DNA of 64,000 nucleotides from Planctomycetota bacterium (GTDB lineage: Bacteria > Planctomycetota > UBA1135 > UBA2386). Both the position numbers and the translations under genes were made by a program. The stretch lies in the NCBI GenBank assembly GCA_020638695.1, contig JACKIB010000026.1, positions 1-64,000 of the forward strand. The letters are read 5' to 3'. Below, one piece after another: positions 1-9,156 of the stretch (position 1 is the first letter of the stretch; each line of letters starts with the position of its first letter). Below the pieces are notes generated by a model, which was not told the DNA's origin, searched no databases, and worked only from the letters and a program-made list of their open reading frames with translations.

Positions 1-987
1 CTAGTGCGCGGTCGCGGCCCGAATCGCTTCGGTCAGCGCAGGCAACACCTCGAACACGTCGCCGACGATCCCGTAGTCGGCGATCTTGAAGATCGGTGCG
101 TCGGGGTCCTTGTTGATCGCGACGATGCACTTGCTCGTGCTCATGCCCGCGAGGTGCTGGATCGCGCCACTGATGCCGCAAGCGATGTACAGCGGGGGTG
201 ACACCACCTTGCCGGTCTGACCGATCTGCTCTCGATGCGGCCGCCAGCCAGCGTCGACCACCGCGCGGGATGCGCCCACTGCGGCTACACCTGGGCCGAA
301 AGCCTCGGCGAGCTTCTCGACCAGTCCGAACTGCTCGGCTTCCTTGAGGCCGCGACCACCTGCGACGATCACCTTTGCCTCCTGCAACGGTACGCTGCCG
401 CTCGCGCCGGCCACTACCTCCTTGACCAGCGCCTTCAGCTCATCCACGCCGAACGACGGGGCGGACTTGGTCACCTCGGCGCTACCCGAGCCCTTCACCT
501 CGAAGTTGTTGGGCCGCAGCGTCGCCATGAAGGGCATGGTCGCTGCCGTGCACTTCACGTACGCCTTGCCGGCGTAGACCGGCTTGGTCGCGCCGAGCTG
601 CCCACCTTCGCAGTGCAGTGCGATCGCATCGCTGACCAGTCCGGTCTCGAGTGCGGCGGCGATGCGCGGGGCCAGGTCCTTGCCCATCGCCGTGTGGGCC
701 ATCAGCACCGCCTTGGCGTCGAGTGCGGGAAGTGCCTCGAGGACCGCTCGGCAGTAGCCGTCACCGCTGTAGTTGGCCAGTGCTGCGGATTCGACCGCAA
801 CCACTCGCTTGGCACCGGAGCGGGCCAACTCTTCGGTGGCTGCTGCGAGGTCGTTCCCGACCACCAGCGCGATGACGTCACCGCCGGCTCCACCGGCCAG
901 GTCGAGAGCCGCAGAGATCGCCTCGAGGGAGGGGCGCTTGAGCCGGCCGGCGCGAGCTTCGGCCAGGACGACGAGGTTGGTCGGCAT
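1..987 (-). CDS. etfA: Electron transfer flavoprotein alpha subunit
   Basis: 328 aa, complete, with its stop at the left window edge. It is the FAD- and AMP-carrying partner of EtfB and takes electrons from acyl-CoA dehydrogenases to the quinone pool through ETF dehydrogenase. Residues 1-190 form the N-terminal alpha/beta domain. The C-terminal FAD domain follows, with GGRGL at 210-214, QIGQTGK near 254, an ISGAIQHLAGM stretch and the terminal NKDPDAPIF/DYGIVGD segment, all typical of EtfA. It lies 13 bp after etfB, so the two are surely cotranscribed. Likely electron donors are the acyl-CoA dehydrogenase at 50262-51431 and relatives elsewhere in the genome. Confidence 0.97.
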   Translation of the reverse strand: MPTNLVVLAEARAGRLKRPSLEAISAALDLAGGAGGDVIALVVGNDLAAATEELARSGAKRVVAVESAALANYSGDGYCRAVLEALPALDAKAVLMAHTAMGKDLAPRIAAALETGLVSDAIALHCEGGQLGATKPVYAGKAYVKCTAATMPFMATLRPNNFEVKGSGSAEVTKSAPSFGVDELKALVKEVVAGASGSVPLQEAKVIVAGGRGLKEAEQFGLVEKLAEAFGPGVAAVGASRAVVDAGWRPHREQIGQTGKVVSPPLYIACGISGAIQHLAGMSTSKCIVAINKDPDAPIFKIADYGIVGDVFEVLPALTEAIRAATAH

Positions 988-1000
988 GGGTGTGTCGGGG

Positions 1001-1750
1001 CTAGAGGATCTTGATCTCGTTCTTCAGGGCGTCGATCAACGCCGGCACGGCACCGGCGCCCTCGCCGAGGACTCGGCCGGCGGGCCGCGAGGGCGGTGGT
1101 TGCATCGCCGCGACCACCAACGCCGGTGCGACCGGGCTCGCATCGAGTTCTGCCAGCGGCTTCTTCTTCGCCGCCATGATGCCCTTGAGGTTGGCGTAGC
1201 GCGGTTCGTTGAGGCCCTTGTTGGTCGAGATCACCGCGGGCACGCGGCACTCGACCACCTCTCGTCCACCCTCGATGTCGCGCTCGGCGGTGAACGTTCC
1301 TTCACGGAACTCGAGCTTCTTCACCTCGGAAATGCAGCCGTAGCCGAGGATCGTCGCGACCCGCTGCGGCACTTGGCTGTTGTCACGATCGACCGCCTGC
1401 TTGCCCATGAACACCACGTCGGGCTTCTGCTCGGCGAGCCACGTCGCCAGCATGGTGGCGGTGCTGAACGCGTCGGTGTCGCCGGTGTGTTTGAGGAGCA
1501 CCGCCTTGTCCACGCCGCGCGCCAGGCAGTCGCGCAGCTCCTTGACGGAGTCGGGGCTACCCAGGGTGACCACCGTCACCTCACCGCCACCGGCCGCTTC
1601 GCGGGTGAGCAGCGCTTGCTCCACGGCGAATTCGTCGTACGGGTTGAGTTCGAACTCGACCCCCGTGGGGTCGATGCTCTTGCCGTCGGCTGCGACCTTG
1701 ATCGCGGCGCTGGTCGCCGCGCACCGCTTGATGCAAACAACTATGTTCAT
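1001..1750 (-). CDS. etfB: Electron transfer flavoprotein beta subunit
   Basis: 249 aa from the ATG at 1750, giving the usual EtfB N-terminus MNIVVCIKR. An upstream in-frame ATG at 1783 would add 11 residues with no family support. EtfB binds AMP and forms the heterodimer with EtfA. The family motifs are visible: NPYDEFAVEQAL near residue 36, then VTLGS, and the VFMGKQAVDRDNSQVPQ segment that lines the nucleotide pocket. No strong Shine-Dalgarno is seen. It is first in a two-gene operon with etfA. Confidence 0.96.
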   Translation of the reverse strand: MNIVVCIKRCAATSAAIKVAADGKSIDPTGVEFELNPYDEFAVEQALLTREAAGGGEVTVVTLGSPDSVKELRDCLARGVDKAVLLKHTGDTDAFSTATMLATWLAEQKPDVVFMGKQAVDRDNSQVPQRVATILGYGCISEVKKLEFREGTFTAERDIEGGREVVECRVPAVISTNKGLNEPRYANLKGIMAAKKKPLAELDASPVAPALVVAAMQPPPSRPAGRVLGEGAGAVPALIDALKNEIKIL

Positions 1751-2076
1751 TGTATTTAGATCCGGTGCAAGTCGCTCGGCCAAGAGCTCCCCGGCGGCGG
1801 GGCGCCGAGTTTAGGCCGGCTCGGGAGCCAATGCTCTGCCGAGCTCGGATTTTCCGGGCGCGGGGAACGTGTGTTCGGGGGCCAATCGAACCGTGGTGTT
1901 GGAGTGCAGGAACCCCAACGATCCCGCCCTTGACCGCCTGGAATCGCCGCCTTCGCGACTCTCGCACGTCGCGGGGTGCCCCGGTCCACGGCGAGGGATC
2001 GCCCTCGTTGCCGCGCAGCGGCCCCTGATCCGCGGCGCGGATGACATCCGAGTGGACCTGAGCGCTCTGGCGTCGC
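1751..2076. other. Gene-free stretch upstream of etfB
   Basis: 326 bp between the etfB start and the GNAT gene stop. It should hold the etfBA promoter and any terminator of the GNAT gene. I see no convincing ORF, no palindromic element of families A-C and no clear promoter hexamers. Confidence 0.5.
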
Positions 2077-2976
2077 TCAGATCGAATCGAGGCCGTCGAC
2101 GAACAGCCGGGGCAGCGTGGTCGTCACCGGCCTGCACAACGCGGCCGGCCGTCGCGTCGCACGCTCGCCGAGGGCCGCGCGCAACTCGCGGCGATAGGGC
2201 GGCAGAAGAACCGAGGCCGACTCCATCCCGGCGGCGTACATGGTCGATTCGACGAGCCCGAGCACTTCGCGGTCGGTCCCTCCAAGCTCGTGCCACCAGT
2301 CGGGGAAATCCGCTCCCTTCCGCAGGCAGGCGTAGGCACGCACTTCGCCATCCACGTCGAGGACGGTGGTCAGCATCGGCTTGGCGGTGAGCATGACCTC
2401 CAGGTCGGCGCGGCTCCGCTCGATGCGCATCGGCTTGCGACGGTGCAGCGCCAGAAGTGCCGGGACGTCGTCGCGCAGCAGGGGCCGAACCTGTCCTGCC
2501 AGTTCCGGGTGGGCGCGACCCCGGATCGGCGCGCTCAGCTCCAGGCCGGTCGGGACGAAACCGAGTCGGGCATACAGCCCGGTGGGCTCGCTCGGGCCGG
2601 ACCACAACACCACCGCGTCGCAACCACTGGTTTCGGCCCGGCCGATGATGCCGCGCAGCAGGCCGCTGGCGAGACCCTCGCCACGGTGCCCGGGTGCGGT
2701 GGCGACCGTGCCGACCAGCACCACTCGGAACTCTCGGTCGTTCTCCACCCACACCACGTCGATGGTCGCGGCGTGGGCGACCGAGTTGCCGAGGCGGCGG
2801 ACCACCAGCCGCTGTCCTCGGCCACCCGGGTGGTACACCTGCGGGAAGGTGCCGCGCAGCTCATCTTCGGACGGTATGCCGAACCACTGCGCGACTTCGT
2901 CGGTGCCGCAATCCGTCGTCTCGCGATCGCTGCCACTCTCCGGCCTCTCGACCATCGCGGTGCCTCGTGCAGTCAT
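2077..2976 (-). CDS. GNAT-family N-acetyltransferase
   Basis: 299 aa from the ATG at 2976; ATG 2955 is an alternative, and a longer ORF to 3165 has no family-like extension. Residues 50-150 form the Gcn5-related fold with the acetyl-CoA pyrophosphate loop at about 97-102 (HRGEGLA, matching R/Q-x-x-G-x-G/A). This is followed by the beta-strand/GLYARLGF segment usual before the last helix. The C-terminal half (RPLLRDDVPALLALH onward) looks like a second, degenerate GNAT or sterol-carrier-like half, as in Eis-type proteins. The substrate is unknown. It lies downstream of the flagellar hook run on the same strand but is not obviously flagellar. Confidence 0.8.
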   Translation of the reverse strand: MTARGTAMVERPESGSDRETTDCGTDEVAQWFGIPSEDELRGTFPQVYHPGGRGQRLVVRRLGNSVAHAATIDVVWVENDREFRVVLVGTVATAPGHRGEGLASGLLRGIIGRAETSGCDAVVLWSGPSEPTGLYARLGFVPTGLELSAPIRGRAHPELAGQVRPLLRDDVPALLALHRRKPMRIERSRADLEVMLTAKPMLTTVLDVDGEVRAYACLRKGADFPDWWHELGGTDREVLGLVESTMYAAGMESASVLLPPYRRELRAALGERATRRPAALCRPVTTTLPRLFVDGLDSI

Positions 2977-3103
2977 CGGATCGCGCTCACCCTGTGCTCC
3001 TGGAGCGTCGCTCGCGCCTCCCAGACGCGCTTCGGTCTCCCCGGACTGGATGAGTGGGACCGGCGAGGTGGCCCGAGCGGGCATGTTCCGCCACCCCGGC
3101 ATC

Positions 3104-3364
3104 TCACGGTTGTTGGCGACGATACGCCGCTTCGAGTTCGCGCCGCAGCTCCATGGCGGTCGCAAAGTCTTCGTCGGCGCGGCGCAGCGCCTCGGCGAGC
3201 TCCGTGCCGTCGCGCGGTGCCGGACGCTCCGTCGTTCGCGTGGCCATCGCCTCGAGTTGTTCGAGCAGGCGGCGGAACGCGGTCGGATCCTGACTGGACT
3301 GCTGCGCAGCGTCGGCGGGGCCTGCGGGCGCGATACCGGAGATCTGACGTAGTTCGTGGCTCAT
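3104..3364 (-). CDS. Small helical protein after flgL
   Basis: 86 aa and not a family I recognise. Residues 25-85 are rich in Glu, Arg, Ala and Leu with heptad-like spacing (LLEQLEAMA, ELAEALRRADEDFATAMELRRELEAAY), so a helical hairpin or coiled coil is likely. There is no signal peptide and no Cys. It starts 15 bp after the flgL stop on the same strand and so is probably the last gene of the hook run. Size and position fit a dedicated flagellar chaperone or assembly factor, but that is inference from context only. Confidence 0.6.
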   Translation of the reverse strand: MSHELRQISGIAPAGPADAAQQSSQDPTAFRRLLEQLEAMATRTTERPAPRDGTELAEALRRADEDFATAMELRRELEAAYRRQQP

Positions 3365-3379
3365 CGTCGTTCCGTCGAA

Positions 3380-4798
3380 TCAGCGCAGGAACTGCAGCAG
3401 CGAGGTCTGCACGATGCGTGCGCTGACCTGCAGGCTGGCCTCGAAGTTGAACTGCTTCTGGGTCATCTCCGAAATCGTCTCGGCGAGGTCGGCGTCTTCG
3501 ATGTTCGACAGGTTGTCGGTATCACTGGCGATCAAGTTGTCCAGTCGGCTGCGCAGCAACTCCAGGTTGCTGCCGCGAATGCCGACCTCTTGCAAGCCGG
3601 TCAGGATCGCGTCGTGCGCGTTCGAGACTTCGTCAATCAAGCTCTGCAGCCGCAGTTGTGATTCGTCTGCGGACAAGTTTCCCGGGTTCTGCAACGTGTC
3701 ACGCACCGCGATCAATGCGGTGAACACGTCGAACGTGCCGTGGAAAGTGACGACGTCCGATCCGGTGCGCTGCAGCGTCGAGACATCGACGTGCAGCACG
3801 CTGTCATCCAGCGAGTCGCGAACCGCGACCGGCGACGTCGAGAAATCGACTCGCGTGACGGTCTTGCCGAGGTCCGTGCTGAGATCCGCCTCCCCCAGCA
3901 GCGTGCCGGTAGCGGGGCTGACCGGCGTGGCGACGTCGAGGTAGAGGGTGTCGCCATTCGCCGTCCGGAACTCACCGTTCAGCACCGGCACCGCTAGTGG
4001 CGGCCCGCCTCCGATGCTCAGCGAGGCCGGCGCGGCGGTGAAGGCGAAGCTGAGCGGTCCCACCGCCGTGCTGTTGGCGATTCCGGACCCAGGAGTGATC
4101 CCGCTGGGCAGCGTGGTGGGGTCGAGTTGGGCAAAGGTCACGTCGAGAGTTGCGTAACCGCTCCCCGTGTCGTGGGCACCGGCGCTCTTGGCGCCGGTCG
4201 TCCCGGTGATCGTGGTCGCGCTGCGATCAGTGCGCTGGAAGTACTGGTTGCCCGGCGCGTACAGCGTGGTCGACACGCCGGGGGCGACCTCGATCTCGTG
4301 TCGCTCGCTCGCCCCGCGGTAGGCGACGTGGGCCCGACCATCGACTTCGACCAACTGGAACGGAGCGGACTCGGTGCGGGTGCCGCCGAACAGCGAACTG
4401 CCACCGCGACTCGAGTTCGCGATGCCGACCATGTGGCGGAGCAACTGGTCGACCTCGACGCCGACGCTCTTGCGGTCGCTCGTGGAGATCGTGCCGTTGG
4501 ATGCTTGTACCAACAGTTCTTGGAGCCGAGTCATCACCGACGAGGCTTCCTCCAGCGCGCTCGCCGCCGCGTTCAGAGTCTCGTCGGCGAGGTGGGTGTT
4601 CTCGGTGAGGTTCGCGAAGTCCTGCAGCTCGGCCCGCAGGGGCAGAAGCCGGAGCATCGCGCTCGGATCGTCGGACGGCCGGTTCAGCCGCCGACCGGTC
4701 GCGACCTGCTCCTGGGCCCGCAGAATCCCACGTGAGCTGTTGCGGATGTCCTGTAGGGCCCTGGTGAAGAGCATGCTCTGAGTGATGCGAAGCGTCAT
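3380..4798 (-). CDS. flgL: Flagellar hook-associated protein 3 (FlgL)
   Basis: 472 aa, the second hook-filament junction protein, exported by the flagellar apparatus. Residues 1-150 are the flagellin-like N-terminal helices, beginning MTLRITQSMLFTRALQDI, with the junction motif VATGRRLNRPSDDPSAM near 33 and LLVQASNGTIS near 92. The centre (190-370) is a variable Ser/Thr-rich insert. The C-terminal D0 helices end ADLAETISEMTQKQFNFEASL then LLQFLR. A GGAGGT sits 5 nt before the ATG and flgK ends only 3 bp upstream, so flgK-flgL are coupled. At 472 aa it is longer than enteric FlgL (about 317), because of the central insert. Confidence 0.95.
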   Translation of the reverse strand: MTLRITQSMLFTRALQDIRNSSRGILRAQEQVATGRRLNRPSDDPSAMLRLLPLRAELQDFANLTENTHLADETLNAAASALEEASSVMTRLQELLVQASNGTISTSDRKSVGVEVDQLLRHMVGIANSSRGGSSLFGGTRTESAPFQLVEVDGRAHVAYRGASERHEIEVAPGVSTTLYAPGNQYFQRTDRSATTITGTTGAKSAGAHDTGSGYATLDVTFAQLDPTTLPSGITPGSGIANSTAVGPLSFAFTAAPASLSIGGGPPLAVPVLNGEFRTANGDTLYLDVATPVSPATGTLLGEADLSTDLGKTVTRVDFSTSPVAVRDSLDDSVLHVDVSTLQRTGSDVVTFHGTFDVFTALIAVRDTLQNPGNLSADESQLRLQSLIDEVSNAHDAILTGLQEVGIRGSNLELLRSRLDNLIASDTDNLSNIEDADLAETISEMTQKQFNFEASLQVSARIVQTSLLQFLR

Positions 4799-4801
4799 CG
4801 C

Positions 4802-7159
4802 CTACCTCCCGAGGTTTATGAGCGTCTCGGTGAGTTCATTGACCGTGTTGATGAACCGGGACGCGGCCTCGAACGCCTGCTGGTACTTCACCAGCTCGAT
4901 CATCTCTTCGTCGAGGTTCACCCCCGAGACCGAGTCGCGCTGTGCCTGGACCGAGGTCAACAGCTCGTCCTCGGCGTAGATCAGCGCCTCGGCACCGGCG
5001 GCCTCGAATCCGACCTCGCCGACGATGTCGCCGTAGAAGTCCTCGATCGAGCTGTCGTCCAGTGAACCCAACGCGTGTTCGCGGAGCGACAGCAATCGGT
5101 CGAGGTTCGCCGCGTTACCCTGGTCGCCATCGAGACTCGCTGCGAGCAGACTGGGCGAGGTGGCCAGATCGGGGTTGACGCGAATGTCCCCGGCGTCGCT
5201 GCCGTGGAAGAACGAGTTGAGGCCGACCGCGACCAGCAGGTCGCTGGTGTCGGAGTCGGCCACGGTGGCGACGTGGAACACCTGACCTTGCGTCAGCGAA
5301 CCGGGGCCGAGCTGCAGGGTCACGCCGTCGGCGACCTCGATCGGCGAGTTGTCGAGCAGCTTGGTCTCGGGCCCGGCATCGAGCGTTGCCACCTTGGTCC
5401 CGTCGGCGTCGTACACCGAGATGGTGAGGCCCGAGGTGACGCCGATCGTGCCTGCACCGTCGGCGACGAACGTGAACCCGCCGTTCTGCTCACCGGTGAA
5501 GCTGCCGCCGATCTTGACGTTTACGCCCCGGTCCTGGCCATTGACGGTGTTGGGCGGGGTCGGCAGCGTCAGGTCGGTGAGGGGCGTGCCGGGACCCGGC
5601 TGCGACAGACCGAGCGTCGCACCGGAACCCGAGGAGTTGGAACGGATCACCAGTCTCCCGCCGACGTTCGTCGCCATTCCGACGTTGGCGAAGGCAGTGT
5701 TGGATTGGATCGCATCGACTACCTCGTCGACCGTCGCCGCTGCGGGGTTGGCGAACTGCGAGGCGGTGAAGTTGACGTCGTAGTTCGAGCCGTCGACGGT
5801 GATCCGCAGCGTGGACGGCACGGTCAAGGTGAACGGGCCGCTGCTGCTACTGGCGTGCGATGGCTGCACACCGCCGAAGGTCCCGAGGGAGTCGGGGTTC
5901 GGATCGAGCCGCGGGCTGAAATCGAACCCGTAGCCACTGCTCGCTCGCACGCGCAGGCGGCCGGCTGGGTCGACCGATGCCTGCATGTTGGCGACTGCGC
6001 TGATCGCGTCGGCCACGTCCTGCAGGCTCATCGAATCCGGATCGATCGCGATGCGGGTCTGTTCGATCTCGCCGGATTCCTTGTCGGTCACCGACAAGTA
6101 GACCTCGCCTGCGGTGATGTCGAACGGCAGGCCGCTGCGCGACAGCAGGTCGTCGCCGAGCACGCCGTTGCCGTTGAGATCCTGCACCGCGTTGGCGCCC
6201 AGTGAGCTCTCGTAGTAGCCGGCCAGCGGAACACCGGTGGTGTGGATGCGGTTGAACTCGAGCGCGAGATTGTGCGCCAGCCTGTCGAACTTGGCGCGCA
6301 GCGCGGGGATCTCGGTCTTCTCGTGGCGCAGCAGCCCGTGTAGTCGCCCACCGGACGGGGACAGCTCGACATCGCTACCGGCGAGGGTGAGCATCGACTT
6401 GCCGTCGTCGCCCTGGCTGGCGGCCAGCTTGCTCGCACGGTTGCCCGCGACCAGCAGGGTTCCGTCGATCTGCAGGTCGACAGCACCCGAGCTGCGTTCG
6501 AGAACCCGCACGTCGGCCAGTCGACTGATCTCCTTGATGTGCCGCTCGCGGGCATCGCGCATGTCGTTGGCGCTGCCGCCATTGCCGTTCTCGGCGACCG
6601 CGATCTGGTCGTTCAGCTTGGCAACCGCTTCCGCATGTTCGTTGATCTCGCGCACGTAGCCCTTGATCTCGGTGAGCGATCCGCGCTCGATGTCCGACAG
6701 TCGGCGGGTCAGCTCGTTCATCGCCTGGGCCAACGAACTACCTTCCTGCACCACGCCGCCGCGCAACGCGCGACTCGACGGCTGGGTCTGCAGTTTGGAC
6801 AGACTGCCGAACAGGTCGGTGAAGTTGTTGCTTAGCCCGCCCGCCGGTTCGTTGAGGCTGGACTCGAGCTCGCTCCAGCGCGCGAAGTCGACTTCGGCGC
6901 TGCCGTGGATTCCGAGTTGCAGGCGGAGGCGACGCTCGATGCCCTCGTCGACCAGGCGCCGGATGTCACTGACCTCCACCCCCGTGCCGACTTGCAGCCC
7001 GCCATTCACCCAGAACGGATAGGCCGAGGCCTGGATCAGCCGCTGGCGGCTGTAGCCCGGGGTGTTGGCATTGGCGACGTTCTGGCCGGCGGTCTCGATT
7101 CCGTAGCGCGCCGCGGCCAGGGCCTTGAGCCCGGCATTCAAGCCGATACCGAAAGACAT
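4802..7159 (-). CDS. flgK: Flagellar hook-associated protein 1 (FlgK)
   Basis: 785 aa, the first hook-filament junction protein. The N-terminus holds the rod/hook/junction motif (ALAAARYGIETAGQNVANANTPGYSRQR, residues 13-40). The C-terminus holds the matching helix SGVNLDEEMIELVKYQQAFEAASRFI. The long middle (about 300-690) consists of beta-rich repeats, including two segments of the kind that vary among FlgK and FliD proteins. Enteric FlgK is about 547 aa, so this form carries about 240 extra residues. AGGAGG lies 7 nt before the ATG. It is followed by flgL and preceded by the FlgN-like gene, its probable chaperone. Confidence 0.96.
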   Translation of the reverse strand: MSFGIGLNAGLKALAAARYGIETAGQNVANANTPGYSRQRLIQASAYPFWVNGGLQVGTGVEVSDIRRLVDEGIERRLRLQLGIHGSAEVDFARWSELESSLNEPAGGLSNNFTDLFGSLSKLQTQPSSRALRGGVVQEGSSLAQAMNELTRRLSDIERGSLTEIKGYVREINEHAEAVAKLNDQIAVAENGNGGSANDMRDARERHIKEISRLADVRVLERSSGAVDLQIDGTLLVAGNRASKLAASQGDDGKSMLTLAGSDVELSPSGGRLHGLLRHEKTEIPALRAKFDRLAHNLALEFNRIHTTGVPLAGYYESSLGANAVQDLNGNGVLGDDLLSRSGLPFDITAGEVYLSVTDKESGEIEQTRIAIDPDSMSLQDVADAISAVANMQASVDPAGRLRVRASSGYGFDFSPRLDPNPDSLGTFGGVQPSHASSSSGPFTLTVPSTLRITVDGSNYDVNFTASQFANPAAATVDEVVDAIQSNTAFANVGMATNVGGRLVIRSNSSGSGATLGLSQPGPGTPLTDLTLPTPPNTVNGQDRGVNVKIGGSFTGEQNGGFTFVADGAGTIGVTSGLTISVYDADGTKVATLDAGPETKLLDNSPIEVADGVTLQLGPGSLTQGQVFHVATVADSDTSDLLVAVGLNSFFHGSDAGDIRVNPDLATSPSLLAASLDGDQGNAANLDRLLSLREHALGSLDDSSIEDFYGDIVGEVGFEAAGAEALIYAEDELLTSVQAQRDSVSGVNLDEEMIELVKYQQAFEAASRFINTVNELTETLINLGR

Positions 7160-7180
7160 GGGGGGTCCTCCTGTGGGTCC

Positions 7181-7726
7181 TCAGACCGAACCTTGAATCA
7201 GTTTGCCGGTGCCTGCACCGCCGACCCGGTGGGCTCGACGGTCGTACGCCGAGCTCTTGCCGTCGCGTAGGCCGGACAGACCCTCGAGCACTGCCGAGTG
7301 TGCCTCGCGGGAGAGGCGCAGCAGATGCCCGCCGACGTGAGTCTCTGCGCGCACCCGGCGAGCCGCGCGGGTCGCGTTCCGCGCCGCGGCCTGGAGTCGA
7401 GCGGCGACACGTGCCGACCCGAGGGGGGCGAGTGTCGAGACCCGCAGTGGCTGCGAACTCGGGAGCATGCCGCGGACTCGATCGAGCACCTGGTCTCGCT
7501 CGGTGCGGACCGACGCGACCATGGCAGCCAAGGGCTCCAGGTCGACCAGGCCGGCCTGGACATCGCGCGAGTGGAAGCTGACGAACGCCGAGCGATTGGC
7601 GCGCAGTCCGTCGGCCAGTCTCGTGAGTGACGCGGCCTCGCGTTCGAGCAGGTCGCTGATCCGCGTGAGCTCGGACTCGATCCGCGGGTCGGGATTGCGA
7701 GTGGACGGTTTGGTGAACGTGTTCAT
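7181..7726 (-). CDS. flgN: FlgN-like export chaperone
   Basis: 181 aa from the ATG at 7726, which overlaps the stop of the preceding rod-binding gene (ATGA). The first 110 residues are helical (ESELTRISDLLEREAASLTRLADGL, then LEPLAAMVASVRTERDQVLDRV), the usual layout of FlgN, which keeps FlgK and FlgL export-competent in the cytoplasm. Primary sequence similarity within this family is always weak, so the call rests on size, helical pattern and position immediately before flgK. The tail (110-181) is Arg/Ala-rich and possibly disordered. Confidence 0.72.
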   Translation of the reverse strand: MNTFTKPSTRNPDPRIESELTRISDLLEREAASLTRLADGLRANRSAFVSFHSRDVQAGLVDLEPLAAMVASVRTERDQVLDRVRGMLPSSQPLRVSTLAPLGSARVAARLQAAARNATRAARRVRAETHVGGHLLRLSREAHSAVLEGLSGLRDGKSSAYDRRAHRVGGAGTGKLIQGSV

Positions 7727-8019
7727 CGTGGCCCCAGCTGCTCGATTCGCTCGAGGTAGCGCATGATTCCCTGGGCCACGCCCAACCCGCGGTTGCGGGT
7801 CACGTGCGCAGCCATGTGCTCGTCGAACCACGCGGCGTAGGTCGACGAACCGGCACCGCCGCCGAACATGCCGCCTTCCTCGCCGATCAGCGTGGACTCG
7901 CGGAAGGTCCCGACCATCTGGCGGGCGAGGATCTCCTCGAACTTGTGGGCGACGGCCAGCGCCTGTTCGCGCTTGGTGCCGCCCGTGGTGGGTGAACCGG
8001 CGATCGCTTGGGTTTGCAT
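7723..8019 (-). CDS. flgJ: Rod-binding protein, FlgJ N-terminal type
   Basis: 98 aa from the ATG at 8019; the start overlaps the flgI stop by one base (TGATG). It matches only the N-terminal rod-scaffold half of FlgJ: HKFEEILARQMVGTFRES followed by GGMFGGGAGSSTYAAWFDEHMAAHV. The C-terminal muramidase domain of enteric FlgJ is absent, as in many single-domain rod-binding proteins, so the peptidoglycan-cutting enzyme must be encoded elsewhere. It should act in the periplasm as a rod assembly cap. Strictly coupled to flgI and flgN. Confidence 0.9.
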   Translation of the reverse strand: MQTQAIAGSPTTGGTKREQALAVAHKFEEILARQMVGTFRESTLIGEEGGMFGGGAGSSTYAAWFDEHMAAHVTRNRGLGVAQGIMRYLERIEQLGPR

Positions 8020-9152
8020 CACTTGTACTCCAGCTCCGCGTGGAGGTAGCCACCGCTGCGCAGCTTCTGGAACACCGCGATCAACTGCAGCGGTGTGAGG
8101 TTGAGGGCGGCGAGGTTGCGCACCAGCTCCTCGACGGTGGCACCCCCCTTGATCGCCTGTGGGGCACTGTTCTGCGCGGTGACTTCGACCCGGGTGCGGT
8201 TGACCTTCTCGGTGGTTCCCCGGCTGAATCCCGGTCCCGGTTGCGAAACTTCCTGCTGCGAGATGATGCTGATGTGCACATCGCCGACCGCGAACGCACA
8301 CGGCGAAATCTGCACACCCTGCCCGGCCAGGATGATCCCGGTCGATTCGTCGATCAGCACCTTGGCCCGCTGTCCGGTTGCCACCGGGACGTCGTGAATG
8401 TGACTCAGCAGTCGAACCGCGTCGTCGTGCGTCGGGTCCTTCTTGGCGAACCGGATCCGCAGCATCGATTCGTCGACGATCTCGGCGCGCGCCCCGGATC
8501 CCGCGAGCCGCTGGTTGACCGAGTCGACCGCCGAGGTCACGGTCATGGTCGAGGGGTTGAGCAGCCGCAGCTCGAGGTGCCCGGCGTCGTTGAGGTACGA
8601 GGTCTTGGGGGCGGTGGTCAGGCGACATCCGCCGATCACCGTGCCGACGGTGGGGTGGTTGCGCGTCACGCTGGCCTTGGCGGTGCCGTAGCTCGCCCCG
8701 CCGACGAAGATCCGGCCGCTGGCCATGCCGTGCACTTCGCCTGCCGCATGCAGCCCGCTAGCGGCGCGCAACAGCGTGAGTTCGAGGATGCCGCCGTGCA
8801 GCGACGAGGCGTCGTTGATGGTGCTGACGGTCACGTCGAGCTTGTTGCCCGGCTTGGCAAACGGCGGCACCGTGGCCTTCACCATCACCATGGCGACGCT
8901 GCCGGTGGCGATGTCGGAAGCGGTTCGGTTGTAGCCCATGCGACGCATGAAGTTGACGACCTGCTCGCGCACCGCCTTGCTGGAGTCGCCGGTGCCCTTG
9001 AGTCCGGTGACCAACCCCATGCCGAAGATCGTGTGAGCATCGGCCCCCTGGATCTTCACGATGTCGATCAGCTTGACGTGCAACGAAGCCTGGGCGGCGG
9101 CCGTGGCCGCGGTCCAAGCGATGGAGAACAGCAGGTAGCGTCGCATCACCAC
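8019..9152 (-). CDS. flgI: Flagellar P-ring protein (FlgI)
   Basis: 377 aa with a short signal peptide (residues 1-22, ending AAA-Q). It forms the periplasmic ring around the distal rod. FlgI hallmarks are present: HTIFGMGLVTGLKGTGDSS near 41-60, KPGNKLDVTVSTI, VPATGQRAKVLIDESTG-like sequence, and the closing KGGATVEELVRNLAALNLTPLQLIAVFQKL. The start is ATG 9152 or ATG 9146, two codons later. With flgH and flgA it shows that the cell has P and L rings and therefore an outer membrane. Confidence 0.97.
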   Translation of the reverse strand: MVMRRYLLFSIAWTAATAAAQASLHVKLIDIVKIQGADAHTIFGMGLVTGLKGTGDSSKAVREQVVNFMRRMGYNRTASDIATGSVAMVMVKATVPPFAKPGNKLDVTVSTINDASSLHGGILELTLLRAASGLHAAGEVHGMASGRIFVGGASYGTAKASVTRNHPTVGTVIGGCRLTTAPKTSYLNDAGHLELRLLNPSTMTVTSAVDSVNQRLAGSGARAEIVDESMLRIRFAKKDPTHDDAVRLLSHIHDVPVATGQRAKVLIDESTGIILAGQGVQISPCAFAVGDVHISIISQQEVSQPGPGFSRGTTEKVNRTRVEVTAQNSAPQAIKGGATVEELVRNLAALNLTPLQLIAVFQKLRSGGYLHAELEYK

Positions 9153-9156
9153 GCCT

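Noticed and set aside
1784..2076. ORFs between etfB and the GNAT gene
   Set aside because: Short overlapping frames on both strands with Arg/Pro-rich translations and no motif; treated as regulatory or empty DNA.
3057..3165. N-terminal extension of the GNAT protein to 3165
   Set aside because: The extra residues overlap the upstream small gene (3104-3364) and look unlike any acetyltransferase start.
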